In this document: one piece after another, positions 32,801 through 40,832 of the stretch
How positions within the stretch are numbered: position 1 is the stretch's first letter
How the letters are laid out: every line of letters starts with the position of its first letter
From: a virus
Length of the DNA: 43,466 nt
Virus record (IMG/VR): IMGVR_UViG_3300021091_000146
Span: 1 to 43,466 of that record
Direction: 5' to 3' (one strand)
Translations under genes and position numbers: made by a program
The notes under the pieces: model-generated
Seen by the model: the letters and a program-made list of their open reading frames with translations, nothing else
Databases searched by the model: none
What the model was told of the DNA's origin: nothing

Positions 32801-33608
32801 AGGAGACTCTTATTTATTTGAAGATGCTTCATGGACAATTAGTTATGATCCTAAAATGCAATATTGGGTTTCATTCCATGACTGGCATCCTGACTTTTCT
32901 ATACCTACTAAAGATATATTCTTAACTACTAAGAATAATACTATCTGGAAACATAATTACATCTGTGATAAATTCTGTAATTATTATGGTCAACAGTATG
33001 GTTGGGAAATTGAATTCCCGATAGCATCACAACAAATGACTATGACAACACGTTCTATTGAATACGCATTAGAATGTTATAGAAGAAATGGTAATAGTTG
33101 TATTGATCAACATCACGTACTAGATTATAACTTTGATCAAGCTGTAATATATAATACTGAACAAGTTTCCGGATATTTAAATCTTAACTTATATCCTAAG
33201 AATGATATTAATCTTTCTTTACAATATCCTAAACTTGGATCTAACTTTGCATCTTATGATATTCTATTTTCTAAAGAAGAACAGAAATATAGATTTAATC
33301 AGTTTTGGGATATAACAAGAGATAGAGATGAATTTCCAATAGGTTCTAATTATCCACCAACTGGACCATTAATTCCTGGTACTACAATATTACAAGGTAA
33401 TTACTCTTCAGAAAATACATGGATAACATCACAAGATGGTTATAATAGAATTCTTAATCCTCTTAACATGGATTATACTAAACCTGAATTACAAAGAAAA
33501 AAGTTTAGACATTATCTTAATTTCTTAAATTTAAAAAGAAAACAATGTAATGATATAAATATGATTCTTAAATTTAGTAATACTAAAACTCAATTTTCTC
33601 CTAGATAA
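29892..33608 (+). CDS. Muzzle / tail stabilisation protein, C-terminal fragment
   Basis: This is the larger remainder of the muzzle protein in the +1 frame. The first Met after the duplication is at 29892 (MSVVFENIIL), giving 1238 residues. True coding of the intact gene would cross the duplication without a new start. Visible features include an Ala/Thr/Gly-rich segment with a possible membrane-active helix (about 30360-30550), many Tyr and Asn, and long beta-rich stretches in the C-terminal half, ending KFSNTKTQFSPR. Such proteins form the tail tip of crAss-like virions and hold cargo before ejection. TAATG couples it to the SET-lysozyme gene. Confidence 0.78.
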   Translation: MSVVFENIILPKDQDGNDIPGIVGYEILRGSREANKTIVAKGMINNFRSYKPRGSAGQFKTGLYQNYPYNTILPIGYSTNNGDHNYEYNDPYIKNEKKNKVDIHNQTVPTDIFTFHSPDTMFSTPFLSMTEFKLYGKLQGYADINFQEPSDHPKWKLLADSVAVAMIVAGIAQGIISMIGKTKTNLPEITSASGASDSLGTVATTAAAGIAAATLPVTGPVTVWNNFVESYPGSVASLTDVFLMLNNGYSATSVSTAENLFIDSMNTIASNPTTTGAFNVTTKTGTIELPEWAYLDPITRSLGALNQLAYYFSEGADVTLQVFYALVPYRQYAMQSVSHGYYSNMVKLTTAQLKRFIIDESFYLRDNIQDVPKYQTNTGTYNTYIINNLKRSDAVTVRTKSGPYYNPAYPQGVTIGPDLITSGFQDKSLVTIGTLVQNSSDALLIGQTIPQFNNDDKDNPFRLPVTSYYGALKGRVRNQYGQLGSEYQIAITPCEQKLSNYNVPENTWTCPIDNVQYKFKRIVRTPVIFGGDTYINRYTEKNNMMFFYDWLYDQPDGFEFNYYLRSMIPLARFKVNSIKYDAGFLSELVNFTSPAVPGTGGLPGAFYNMDYYVCENCLGIPNNDRLYNYATDVEEVNFLGDKYEGLWSVRNAYFYLANSGIRDFFVESDVLVDFRKQSTREGGKHYDPYRYTDYIAMQDMNPGVMGKLSEYIYDYSLSVSKLYNQYFSAGAIQSIYYNPKIAKLCYAYYPDRIVYSLPQQDEAIKDSWFIYLINNYKEFKGQISGVKAINKSGIFITFKNESPQMFQGVDTLETDLNTKITIGDGGLFSQPQQAVTNADKAYEYGSSQNRLSVISTPVGVFYMSQNQGRILTYGQGLQEISQAGMKWWFILYMPYRLTEDFPDYPWQDNPVAGIGCQATFDSSSTILYFAKKDYYLKDEFKGRVKYQSLNPDGTGDNFILDNNINLIFYLGDSYLFEDASWTISYDPKMQYWVSFHDWHPDFSIPTKDIFLTTKNNTIWKHNYICDKFCNYYGQQYGWEIEFPIASQQMTMTTRSIEYALECYRRNGNSCIDQHHVLDYNFDQAVIYNTEQVSGYLNLNLYPKNDINLSLQYPKLGSNFASYDILFSKEEQKYRFNQFWDITRDRDEFPIGSNYPPTGPLIPGTTILQGNYSSENTWITSQDGYNRILNPLNMDYTKPELQRKKFRHYLNFLNLKRKQCNDINMILKFSNTKTQFSPR

Positions 33609-34984
33609 TGTTTAATAAGAAAGTCATAATTGATTCATTAAGAAATCTTAATAAACTTACTAAAGTTATTAATAAGAATTCTACAGATACAAATCAAAAA
33701 GAAGATAATAATTTTATTAATGCTGCACAAGGTATAGATACTCCTATATATAAAGCTGTAAAAGTCGGAGCTTCTCCTATTGAAGGAAAAGGATTATTTG
33801 CAGACCAAGCTATAAGAAAAGGAGATGTAATTGGTATATCTCATATTAGAAAAAAGTTCATGAAAAATGGAGAAGAGTATCAAGCACCATTTCCATCTAC
33901 TGTTCTTGGATATTACAATCACAGTGAAGAACCAAATGTTTATGAAGTAGACAATGGTAATTATATAATGATAGTTGCCGGACGGGATATACAAAGAGGT
34001 CAAGAACTTACATCTGATTATAGCAAACATAATATTGAAGACTTAGAAGTTCCAGAAGATTTTAAAAGAGGAGGATCTACTAAAAGACCTAAGATGCCAA
34101 AAGGTAAAAGTACTAGATCATATTCAAGAAGTCTTGAAGCAACAAATAGATTTTTTGCAGAACATGCTTTTTTTGCAAAACCTAAATCTAGAAAGAATAA
34201 AATTTATGATCCTAATGCCAAGTATTATCAAGATGGTGGTAACATTAATAACTATGCTCCTGGAGGAGAACTATCTCCTAAAGATTTAGACCCAGCTACT
34301 CTAGAAAAATACTTATCAGATTTAAGAGGTTTGGAAAACTCCATTAAAAAAGGTTACAAAAATAATAAATGGTATCCTCATGCAAGTGTTGAAGGTGGTG
34401 CTAAGACTATAGCTTATGGACATAAATTACAACCTGGTGAATCATTTGCTTCAGGTTTGACTGAACAAGAAGCTAGAGACTTACAGAAAAAAGATGTGTT
34501 AGCTCATCAGACTAAAGCAGAAAAATATGTAGATGACAAATATGGTACAGGAACTTATGACAAGTTACCTCAGAATAGTCAAATGATGCTTACTGATTAT
34601 GCATATAATTTAGGTAGCTTAAATAAGTTCCCAAGTTTTGTAGAAGGAGTTGTAAAAGGAGATAAAAATAAAATGCTCCAGGAATATGAAAGAAGAGGAT
34701 TAACACAAAGAAATAACTGGACTAAAGATGTAATAAATACTACTGATTTCTCTAAAGGTTCAGATGAAGGTTTTAATTGGTTTAATTGGTTTAATTTTGA
34801 TTGGTGGAACAAGAAGAATGGTGGTCTTATTAAAGCAAATGGTGATAGTACAGAAAAAAAATTAGATGGTAAGTATGGAGGACAATTGGAACTAGGAGAT
34901 ATAGTAAATTTAACTCTAGAACAAGTTGCTGAATTAAAAAAATATGGTTACACATTAGAACAAGTTAGTCATGGCAAAATATAG
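33608..34984 (+). CDS. SET-domain methyltransferase fused to GH24 lysozyme, domains separated by GG motifs
   Basis: The 458-residue protein has two unrelated domains. Residues about 48-140 are a SET domain: GKGLFADQAIRKGD (from about 60), GYYNHSEEPN with N104-H105, and GRDIQRGQELTSDY (125-138), the standard cofactor- and Lys-binding motifs of protein-lysine methyltransferases. Residues about 228-385 are a phage lysozyme (GH24): catalytic Glu E243 in GLENSIKKG, then KTIAYGHKL and AYNLGSLNKFPS. Between them, FKRGG (152-156), YQDGG (207-211) and YAPGG (216-220) sit in basic linkers; NGG (405-406) and YGG (424-425) follow. An aromatic FNWFNWFNFDWW stretch ends the lysozyme part. Likely a packaged precursor cut into a methyltransferase and a wall-degrading ejection enzyme; cutting is inference. 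Confidence 0.85.
   Translation: MFNKKVIIDSLRNLNKLTKVINKNSTDTNQKEDNNFINAAQGIDTPIYKAVKVGASPIEGKGLFADQAIRKGDVIGISHIRKKFMKNGEEYQAPFPSTVLGYYNHSEEPNVYEVDNGNYIMIVAGRDIQRGQELTSDYSKHNIEDLEVPEDFKRGGSTKRPKMPKGKSTRSYSRSLEATNRFFAEHAFFAKPKSRKNKIYDPNAKYYQDGGNINNYAPGGELSPKDLDPATLEKYLSDLRGLENSIKKGYKNNKWYPHASVEGGAKTIAYGHKLQPGESFASGLTEQEARDLQKKDVLAHQTKAEKYVDDKYGTGTYDKLPQNSQMMLTDYAYNLGSLNKFPSFVEGVVKGDKNKMLQEYERRGLTQRNNWTKDVINTTDFSKGSDEGFNWFNWFNFDWWNKKNGGLIKANGDSTEKKLDGKYGGQLELGDIVNLTLEQVAELKKYGYTLEQVSHGKI
34772..34800 (+). repeat. 9-bp coding repeat giving an aromatic patch
   Basis: TTTAATTGG is repeated twice perfectly and a third time in diverged form (34772-34798), encoding FNWFNWFNFDWW within the SET-lysozyme protein. 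It may be a membrane- or wall-contact patch after the lysozyme domain. Confidence 0.7.
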
Positions 34985-37900
34985 AATAACAAGTATACCA
35001 CAGTATGCACCAGGAGGAGAAACTGATTGGCCTAAATGGTTAAAACGTAAAAAAAAGTCTGAGGAAACAAAGATTCAAGGTAAAGAGGACTTAAACTCTA
35101 TTATAAACTATACAACTCCTTCTGAGGAAACAAAGATTCAAGGTATTGAATCACAAAGTGGTTTGGAATTTATACCAAATGCACCAGCTCTACCTACAGC
35201 AGAATTATTTCCTACTTATAATATAGGTCCACAAGATTATGGTAGACAAAGAACAGGTTTAGAACAACTTGCTACTCAACCTATTATAGGTGGTGGTTAT
35301 GGTCATAAAAGAAATCTTCTTACAGGTAACTTAGATATTGTACCTGCTGGAACTCCAACAGTTGAAAGAGATATGGTTAATAGACTTGTAACTAATGTTC
35401 AAGCTAATCCTTATATACCCGTAGATTATCAAGGTAATAGATTAAACTGTCCTCCAGGTTCAAGAGCTTATAAAGGAGTTTGTCTTACTGATGAGGAATA
35501 TGCTCAAGTTCAAGCTAAAGAAGAATCTGCTATACAATATAGAGAACAAGTAGCTAAAGAAGAAAAAAGAAAAAGAGAAGAAGAAGAACGACGTATATAT
35601 AATCAAAGATTGCAAGATTATTATACTAAAGCTACAAAAAGAGGAAATAAACATGTAAAAGGTGCATTAGATCCTTGGGAAACAATTACTAAAGAACAAG
35701 TACGTATATATAATCAAAGTTTGCAAGATTATTATACTAAAGCTACAAAAAGAGGAAATAAACATGTAAAAGGTGCATTAGATCCTTGGGAAACAATTAC
35801 TAAAGAAGAATGGGAAAAACATGGAGGTAATAAATGGTACAATGATCCAGAAAATAAAGAGTATAAAGAACTCTTTTACATAGATAAAAAAGATCTTGGG
35901 AATGGTAACTATGAAATAAGAAGTTATCCTAGAGCAGCAATATTTGGTCTAATGAGTAAGTATGGAATGAAGCCTTCAGAATTTGAAAAGTATCATGGTA
36001 TAAATGCTAAAAATCTTCAAAAAGAATATGAAGGTGCATTAAAGCTTTTAAACCAGTATTATTTAGAACAAGGAGCCCGTTTTATTGAAGAATATATTAA
36101 ACAAGGATACACTGCAGAACAAGCTAAGAAAAAATTAAAAGAAGATAAAAATTATGGTGTTACTTCTGGTATAAATAAAAACTTTACAGATGTTGCAGAA
36201 TATTTTGATATTCAATATAATGCTGATAAGTATTATATAGATAATGCAGGTGTATTTTATAGGAAAACTAAAGATGGAGAATGGGATATATATACCAAGG
36301 ATATAAATAATAATGGTAAAGGTATTCGTCATGAGGTTATTAATCCTACTGATGGAGCAGGTGTGATACCTAATCCTGCTTATAGTCCATTTGATTATGA
36401 ATATGGTTCAAATTATTGGAATTGGGCTCCTATGGACAAACCTAAAATTAAATCTGATTCAAAAGGAAACTTATCTATTAATGATATAGACGTATTTAAC
36501 TATGATTATACCTTCCCATCAACTGCCCGAGCTGTATTTAATAAAGATGGTTCATTTAAAAAAACTGTTGATAAGAGAAATAAAAATGAGTATCATAAAG
36601 ATTATAATACCATAATGGAAAATTATAAAAAATCTATTGATGAAACTCAACAAGAAATTCGAAGTAAGAATATGCAAGTTACAGAGCAAAATTTTGAGCA
36701 AAATTATTATACATTATTGAATACTCAGTTACATGATCATGTTTACGGAACTAATTCTAAAGAAAAATTTGAAAAAATTAATCCATATTTCATGTTTGGT
36801 TATAACCAAAATAAATCGTATGTAGATGCATATAATAAAATAGTTGAAGCCATAAATAAAGCTCCTTCTCAAGAAGATAAAGAAAATATTTTCCAGGAGT
36901 TTATAGCATCTTTACAAGGGTTTCCTCCTTCCAACAAGCTTGCTATATTTATTCCATCTATCAAGAAGCTTCAAGATGATAAAAATTTTAATAAAAACAT
37001 TAATTATGGTAGTTTATCTCCGATGATGGATGAATCTGGACGAGTATTTTTTAGATCAAATATTTACTCTGATCTTGACAAAGATGGCAATGTTACTCCA
37101 AAAAGAAAAATGGAAATACGAAAAGCTGTTAAAGCAAATGAAGCTGAGGGATGGTTAAAGTATGCCTATGATAATGACATAATTCCTAGTGTAAGAAACG
37201 TAATGGATGACGAATATGAAAGTGAGGATGTGGGTGAGCCGGGAAGCTGGAGGGATTGGAAGGATAATTATGAGTATAAAGATTTTATTAGTTTTAAAAA
37301 ATCTCCAGAAGGTAAAAAGTTTTTATCAAATTATAAAAGACAACCTTCGTATGGAAAACTTCTAGTTAATAACATAATAACTAAAAGATATGAGAATCAA
37401 CTCATAAGAGCAAAAAAAGACATGCAAGAAACGTATGATAGTTATCCTTGGTATGGTAAGTTTGCAGACCAAGCTATTTCTTTAATAACTCATCCAAAAA
37501 ATACAATTTGGAATAAGTGGTTAGAAGGAAAACTGCAGGATCCTTTCATTGGTTTGATGGGTTCTAACCCTACTGCATCAGATTTATATTGGATAAATGC
37601 AATGACTGCTGATCCCGTACCTTATTCCCAACTACACAATTTTGATTATAATTTCCCAAGACCATCCGATATATATATAGATAATATAAATAAGCTTAAT
37701 ACAGATATTGTTGATCAGTTTATCACTATGGTTAATCCATTTGAATATGCCATCAGGGCAGGAGCTGGTTTAGGCAAGCAGTTTAAAGGAGATGCAGATG
37801 CCCCTTCCACAGCAGACAATTTGATGAATTTGGGTTTTGCTCTTTTGCCGTTTTCAAAAACATTAAAAAGAACAATGGGTACAAAGGTACTTACACCTTT

Positions 37901-40775
37901 TGCTAAATATGTACCACCAGCTTTAAAAACAGGTAAGATTTTACCACGTATAGGTAATGCTGTAACTAATTTAGTAACTCCCGGTACTGCATTAACAGGC
38001 TACTTTGCAAATCATGCTTTTGTTCCACATACTGATCCTGTAACAGGAGAAACTGTACAAGGTTTTGGAACTGAAGCATTTAAGAATATATATGATGGAA
38101 TTAAATTTGATAAAAATGAAGGATTAAAATTTGATTGGGATAAAATTTCACCTTCACTTGCACATGCTTATATGGCATTTATAATAGGTAAACATGGATA
38201 TAAAAATGTTAATCAATTTGCTAGAAACTTATTAGGAAAACCATCTTTATTAAATATACCTAAAAATAATAATTTAATAAATAATAATTTAATAAATAAT
38301 AACAGACGTGGTGAAAATTACGAAAAGGATTTCAATATCATAGAAGCCCCTCTGAAAAAGGAACTGTCATTTGATAAATGGGGCAATATTATTAACAAAA
38401 AAGGAGGGATAATATTACCTCTTGCAAATCGAGGTAAATGTGTAAAAACAAAAAAACCAATTAAAACACCTAAAATAGAAAATATTAAAACAAATATTAC
38501 TAAACAATTAGCAGATTTAAGTTTTACTAACTATTTAAATTCAACAGCTCCTGAAACTATGGGATTGATAGCTAATTTAAAATCACAAGGTATTATTTCT
38601 CCAAGTATTCCTGAAAGATTACTTGTACAATATCCTAACTTATTAAATCTTGCAACTAAAAAAGGTATACAAAATGCATTAACTGTTGCAAGATATACAG
38701 AACCTAGTTTAGTTGAAGGAGTATCAAGTTCAGGAACAAAGACACCTTTATCATTTTTAGATTTAAAAGCTTATATAGATAAAGGATTATTAGGTGATGC
38801 TCCTGGAATGGCAATGTATTCAGCATCACATATTCCTGGAATGAGATATGGTAGAAGAGATGGTTTATCACGTTTACCATATAAAACAATGATGGTTCAT
38901 GGTAGAGAACAAGGAACTCCTGAAAGTTTAGATGCTTTATATACTTTTCCTAGTTTTTCTTCACAACCAGAACATATACGAAAAGGTATAATGAGTGATA
39001 CTTATGGAAGTTACGGAACTTTATTAAGATATCCTTTTGACTACTCTGGTTCTGCTATGGATATGTTTAATAGATTTAGAAACTTTGAAAATGAAACAGC
39101 TGCTCAATCTCAAATAATGAAACAAACTGGTGGTAGAGAAGGTGCTTTACCAGGTTTAATGGGTGGTTTTAAATTTAGTAAACCTTTAGAAGGATGGCAA
39201 GAAAGTGGTATAGATCCTGTATTTTTTCAATCATGGATGGGTCCTGCAGAAACTCCAATTATTGGACACCCTGGACAAAAAGTTTTAGAACCTTTATTTA
39301 CCCAGACAAAACCTATAATTAAAGAAATGCAAGCAGAAACATTAGCTTTACAAAAACTTTATGCTGAAGGTAAATATGATGAACTTATTAATAAATTAAA
39401 TAATAAAATAAAATCTGGAGATTTTGGTAGTCCAGAATCTAATATAGAACAAATTAAAATTAGACAAAAAGAGAAATCTGATGTAGCTCCGTATATTGAT
39501 CTTTCAAAATATGATGTATATGAAGGTGCTCCAAAAGCATTTCAATCTAAACACATAGATCCACAAACAGGACTTATTTCTTTAGAAGGGGATAGTTTAA
39601 AAAATATTTCTGCAGAAGCATTATCTTCTTATGAAGCTTTTATGTACTTTGGACCACTTTTAGATGCAGCTCGAAATAAATCAAATATTGTAAGAACTTA
39701 TTATTCTCCGTTAAGATTTAAATTTAAAGAAGGTGGTGAACTTCCTGAAGCTGAGATGGGATGGCCTCCTGGTTTTAGAGGTAGAAGAAAAACTCCAACA
39801 GTATTTGGTAGAGAAGTTTATAGACCAAAAAGTAACTATTTTAACATAGGAATAAAAAGTAGAAATACTTATGTTCCTAGAAAAGATTTTACACCTTATG
39901 TTCCTAAAATAATAAACTCTCCGAGTTATGTTAAACTTATTAAACCTAAACTAGATCTAAGTCTATTAAAAAATTATTATCCAGATAGTTTTTCACCAAT
40001 AAGATTTGGTGATGATTATAAATTTAAAGGTGAAGAGTGGTACCATATTGATCCTGAAAGTTATTATCCTTTAGATAATGCAAAAAAATTAGGATTTAAA
40101 GATGCAAATGATTGGCTTAATTCTTATATGAAAGGACTTTCTGGATATGGTTCTGATATTTTTAAAGGTATTGGGGACTTTGAGTTTGAACCATGGTCTG
40201 ATGGATGGGAGGTAAGAAATCAAATGATGAATGCATTTGATGGACCACAATGGGTTGCATCTAATAAAGACTTTTTTAGTAAACTTGAATTTAGACAAAA
40301 TCTAATGAAGCAGTTAGAATATGATATGGCTCGACTGAAGTTTGATGATATGCTTTTTGATTCAGGTAAAATGGATGATTATATGAAAGCTGCTGAACGT
40401 ACAAGTAAAGGATTACCATCTTATGATGAGGAACTTTTTTCACATTTATTTCCTGGTGTAAGTATGCCAAATTGGAGATCTAAATTTACTACAGCTCAAC
40501 AAGAAGATTTTTTACAAAAATATGTAGGTTATAATCCAAGTGTAGCTAACAAAGGTTTATTAAGTAAAATTGCTATGCAAAATATAAATGTTGGAACAGA
40601 TAAATTATATACTCCTAAATCATCAATACTAACACCATTTAAAGGAATTGATGCTTGGAGACAAATAAGTAGTCAACCTGGATATAAAAATAAAATGGGT
40701 GGAATAAGTATGAAACTATCTAAAACAGAAATAGACAAATATGTTAAAGGAGGTTACATTGTAGAAGAAGAATAA
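34971..40775 (+). CDS. Giant 1934-aa multidomain protein with GG motifs (candidate cargo/ejection polyprotein)
   Basis: The protein starts KYRITSIPQYAPGGETDW, where YAPGG (12-16) matches the linker motif of the previous gene and could mark removal of a short leader. Then come a Lys/Glu coiled region with a duplicated 37-residue unit (about 208-281), a CPPGSRAYKGVCLTDEEY unit (about 160), a long Lys/Asn/Tyr-rich helical region, a moderately hydrophobic stretch (about 945-1045), a KKGG (1143-1146) followed by PLANRGKCVKTKKPI, a globular domain of unknown type (about 1180-1560, with SHIPGMRYGRRDGLSRLPYK), FKEGG (1585-1589), another unknown domain, and NKMGG (1907-1911) plus YVKGG (1924-1928) at the end. 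No DxDGD RNA-polymerase motif was found. Position after the muzzle fits crAss-like packaged cargo. It overlaps the previous gene by 14 bases. Confidence 0.78.
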   Translation: MAKYRITSIPQYAPGGETDWPKWLKRKKKSEETKIQGKEDLNSIINYTTPSEETKIQGIESQSGLEFIPNAPALPTAELFPTYNIGPQDYGRQRTGLEQLATQPIIGGGYGHKRNLLTGNLDIVPAGTPTVERDMVNRLVTNVQANPYIPVDYQGNRLNCPPGSRAYKGVCLTDEEYAQVQAKEESAIQYREQVAKEEKRKREEEERRIYNQRLQDYYTKATKRGNKHVKGALDPWETITKEQVRIYNQSLQDYYTKATKRGNKHVKGALDPWETITKEEWEKHGGNKWYNDPENKEYKELFYIDKKDLGNGNYEIRSYPRAAIFGLMSKYGMKPSEFEKYHGINAKNLQKEYEGALKLLNQYYLEQGARFIEEYIKQGYTAEQAKKKLKEDKNYGVTSGINKNFTDVAEYFDIQYNADKYYIDNAGVFYRKTKDGEWDIYTKDINNNGKGIRHEVINPTDGAGVIPNPAYSPFDYEYGSNYWNWAPMDKPKIKSDSKGNLSINDIDVFNYDYTFPSTARAVFNKDGSFKKTVDKRNKNEYHKDYNTIMENYKKSIDETQQEIRSKNMQVTEQNFEQNYYTLLNTQLHDHVYGTNSKEKFEKINPYFMFGYNQNKSYVDAYNKIVEAINKAPSQEDKENIFQEFIASLQGFPPSNKLAIFIPSIKKLQDDKNFNKNINYGSLSPMMDESGRVFFRSNIYSDLDKDGNVTPKRKMEIRKAVKANEAEGWLKYAYDNDIIPSVRNVMDDEYESEDVGEPGSWRDWKDNYEYKDFISFKKSPEGKKFLSNYKRQPSYGKLLVNNIITKRYENQLIRAKKDMQETYDSYPWYGKFADQAISLITHPKNTIWNKWLEGKLQDPFIGLMGSNPTASDLYWINAMTADPVPYSQLHNFDYNFPRPSDIYIDNINKLNTDIVDQFITMVNPFEYAIRAGAGLGKQFKGDADAPSTADNLMNLGFALLPFSKTLKRTMGTKVLTPFAKYVPPALKTGKILPRIGNAVTNLVTPGTALTGYFANHAFVPHTDPVTGETVQGFGTEAFKNIYDGIKFDKNEGLKFDWDKISPSLAHAYMAFIIGKHGYKNVNQFARNLLGKPSLLNIPKNNNLINNNLINNNRRGENYEKDFNIIEAPLKKELSFDKWGNIINKKGGIILPLANRGKCVKTKKPIKTPKIENIKTNITKQLADLSFTNYLNSTAPETMGLIANLKSQGIISPSIPERLLVQYPNLLNLATKKGIQNALTVARYTEPSLVEGVSSSGTKTPLSFLDLKAYIDKGLLGDAPGMAMYSASHIPGMRYGRRDGLSRLPYKTMMVHGREQGTPESLDALYTFPSFSSQPEHIRKGIMSDTYGSYGTLLRYPFDYSGSAMDMFNRFRNFENETAAQSQIMKQTGGREGALPGLMGGFKFSKPLEGWQESGIDPVFFQSWMGPAETPIIGHPGQKVLEPLFTQTKPIIKEMQAETLALQKLYAEGKYDELINKLNNKIKSGDFGSPESNIEQIKIRQKEKSDVAPYIDLSKYDVYEGAPKAFQSKHIDPQTGLISLEGDSLKNISAEALSSYEAFMYFGPLLDAARNKSNIVRTYYSPLRFKFKEGGELPEAEMGWPPGFRGRRKTPTVFGREVYRPKSNYFNIGIKSRNTYVPRKDFTPYVPKIINSPSYVKLIKPKLDLSLLKNYYPDSFSPIRFGDDYKFKGEEWYHIDPESYYPLDNAKKLGFKDANDWLNSYMKGLSGYGSDIFKGIGDFEFEPWSDGWEVRNQMMNAFDGPQWVASNKDFFSKLEFRQNLMKQLEYDMARLKFDDMLFDSGKMDDYMKAAERTSKGLPSYDEELFSHLFPGVSMPNWRSKFTTAQQEDFLQKYVGYNPSVANKGLLSKIAMQNINVGTDKLYTPKSSILTPFKGIDAWRQISSQPGYKNKMGGISMKLSKTEIDKYVKGGYIVEEE
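35058..35145 (+). repeat. 25-bp direct repeat, period 63
   Basis: Two identical 25-base copies (35058-35082 and 35121-35145) encode SEETKIQG twice near the N-terminus of the giant protein. It is an in-frame duplication (21 codons) whose intervening part has diverged. Confidence 0.85.
35592..35813 (+). repeat. 111-bp tandem duplication
   Basis: Two adjacent copies (35592-35702 and 35703-35813) are nearly identical, differing at one internal base (Arg versus Ser after RIYNQ) and at the last few bases. Each encodes a 37-residue unit beginning RIYNQ and ending about DPWETITKE. The frame is kept, so the duplication is coding. Confidence 0.92.
38265..38303 (+). repeat. 15-bp coding minisatellite (NNNLI)
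   Basis: About 2.6 copies of a 15-base AT-only unit encode NNNLINNNLINNN, an Asn-rich spacer in the giant protein before the KKGG/PLANRGKC module. Likely to vary in copy number between isolates. Confidence 0.8.
38416..38462 (+). repeat. 47-bp dispersed repeat, copy 1 (PLANRGKC module)
   Basis: These 47 bases are identical to 41659-41705. They encode PLANRGKCVKTKKPI, just after a GG site (residues 1145-1146 of the giant protein). The repeat contains the inverted pair TACCTC and GAGGTA separated by nine bases. Confidence 0.93.
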
Positions 40776-40791
40776 ACTTTATAAGTTTATT
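40771..40791 (+). terminator. AT-rich hairpin overlapping the stop of the giant gene
   Basis: AATAAACTT (40771-40779) and AAGTTTATT (40783-40791) form a perfect 9-bp inverted repeat with a 3-base loop, covering the TAA stop. A TTTTT follows at 40802 only after an 11-base gap, so it is at best a weak terminator. Confidence 0.4.
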
Positions 40792-40808
40792 GATTAAATT
40801 AATTTTTA

Positions 40809-40815
40809 GTATATT
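40809..40815 (+). promoter_or_regulatory. Promoter-like element GTATATT before the last large gene
   Basis: GTATATT follows TTTTTA and stands 17 bases before the ATG at 40833, in a 57-base gap. The arrangement T-tract, one or two bases, GTATATT matches 25873. Confidence 0.5.
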
Positions 40816-40832
40816 TATATATAACACATTGT

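Noticed and set aside
34391-34420. GG in the lysozyme domain (ASVEGGAKTIAYGH) as another processing site
   Set aside because: The residue five positions before the cut is Ser, not Phe/Tyr/Met, and the site is inside the conserved catalytic fold.
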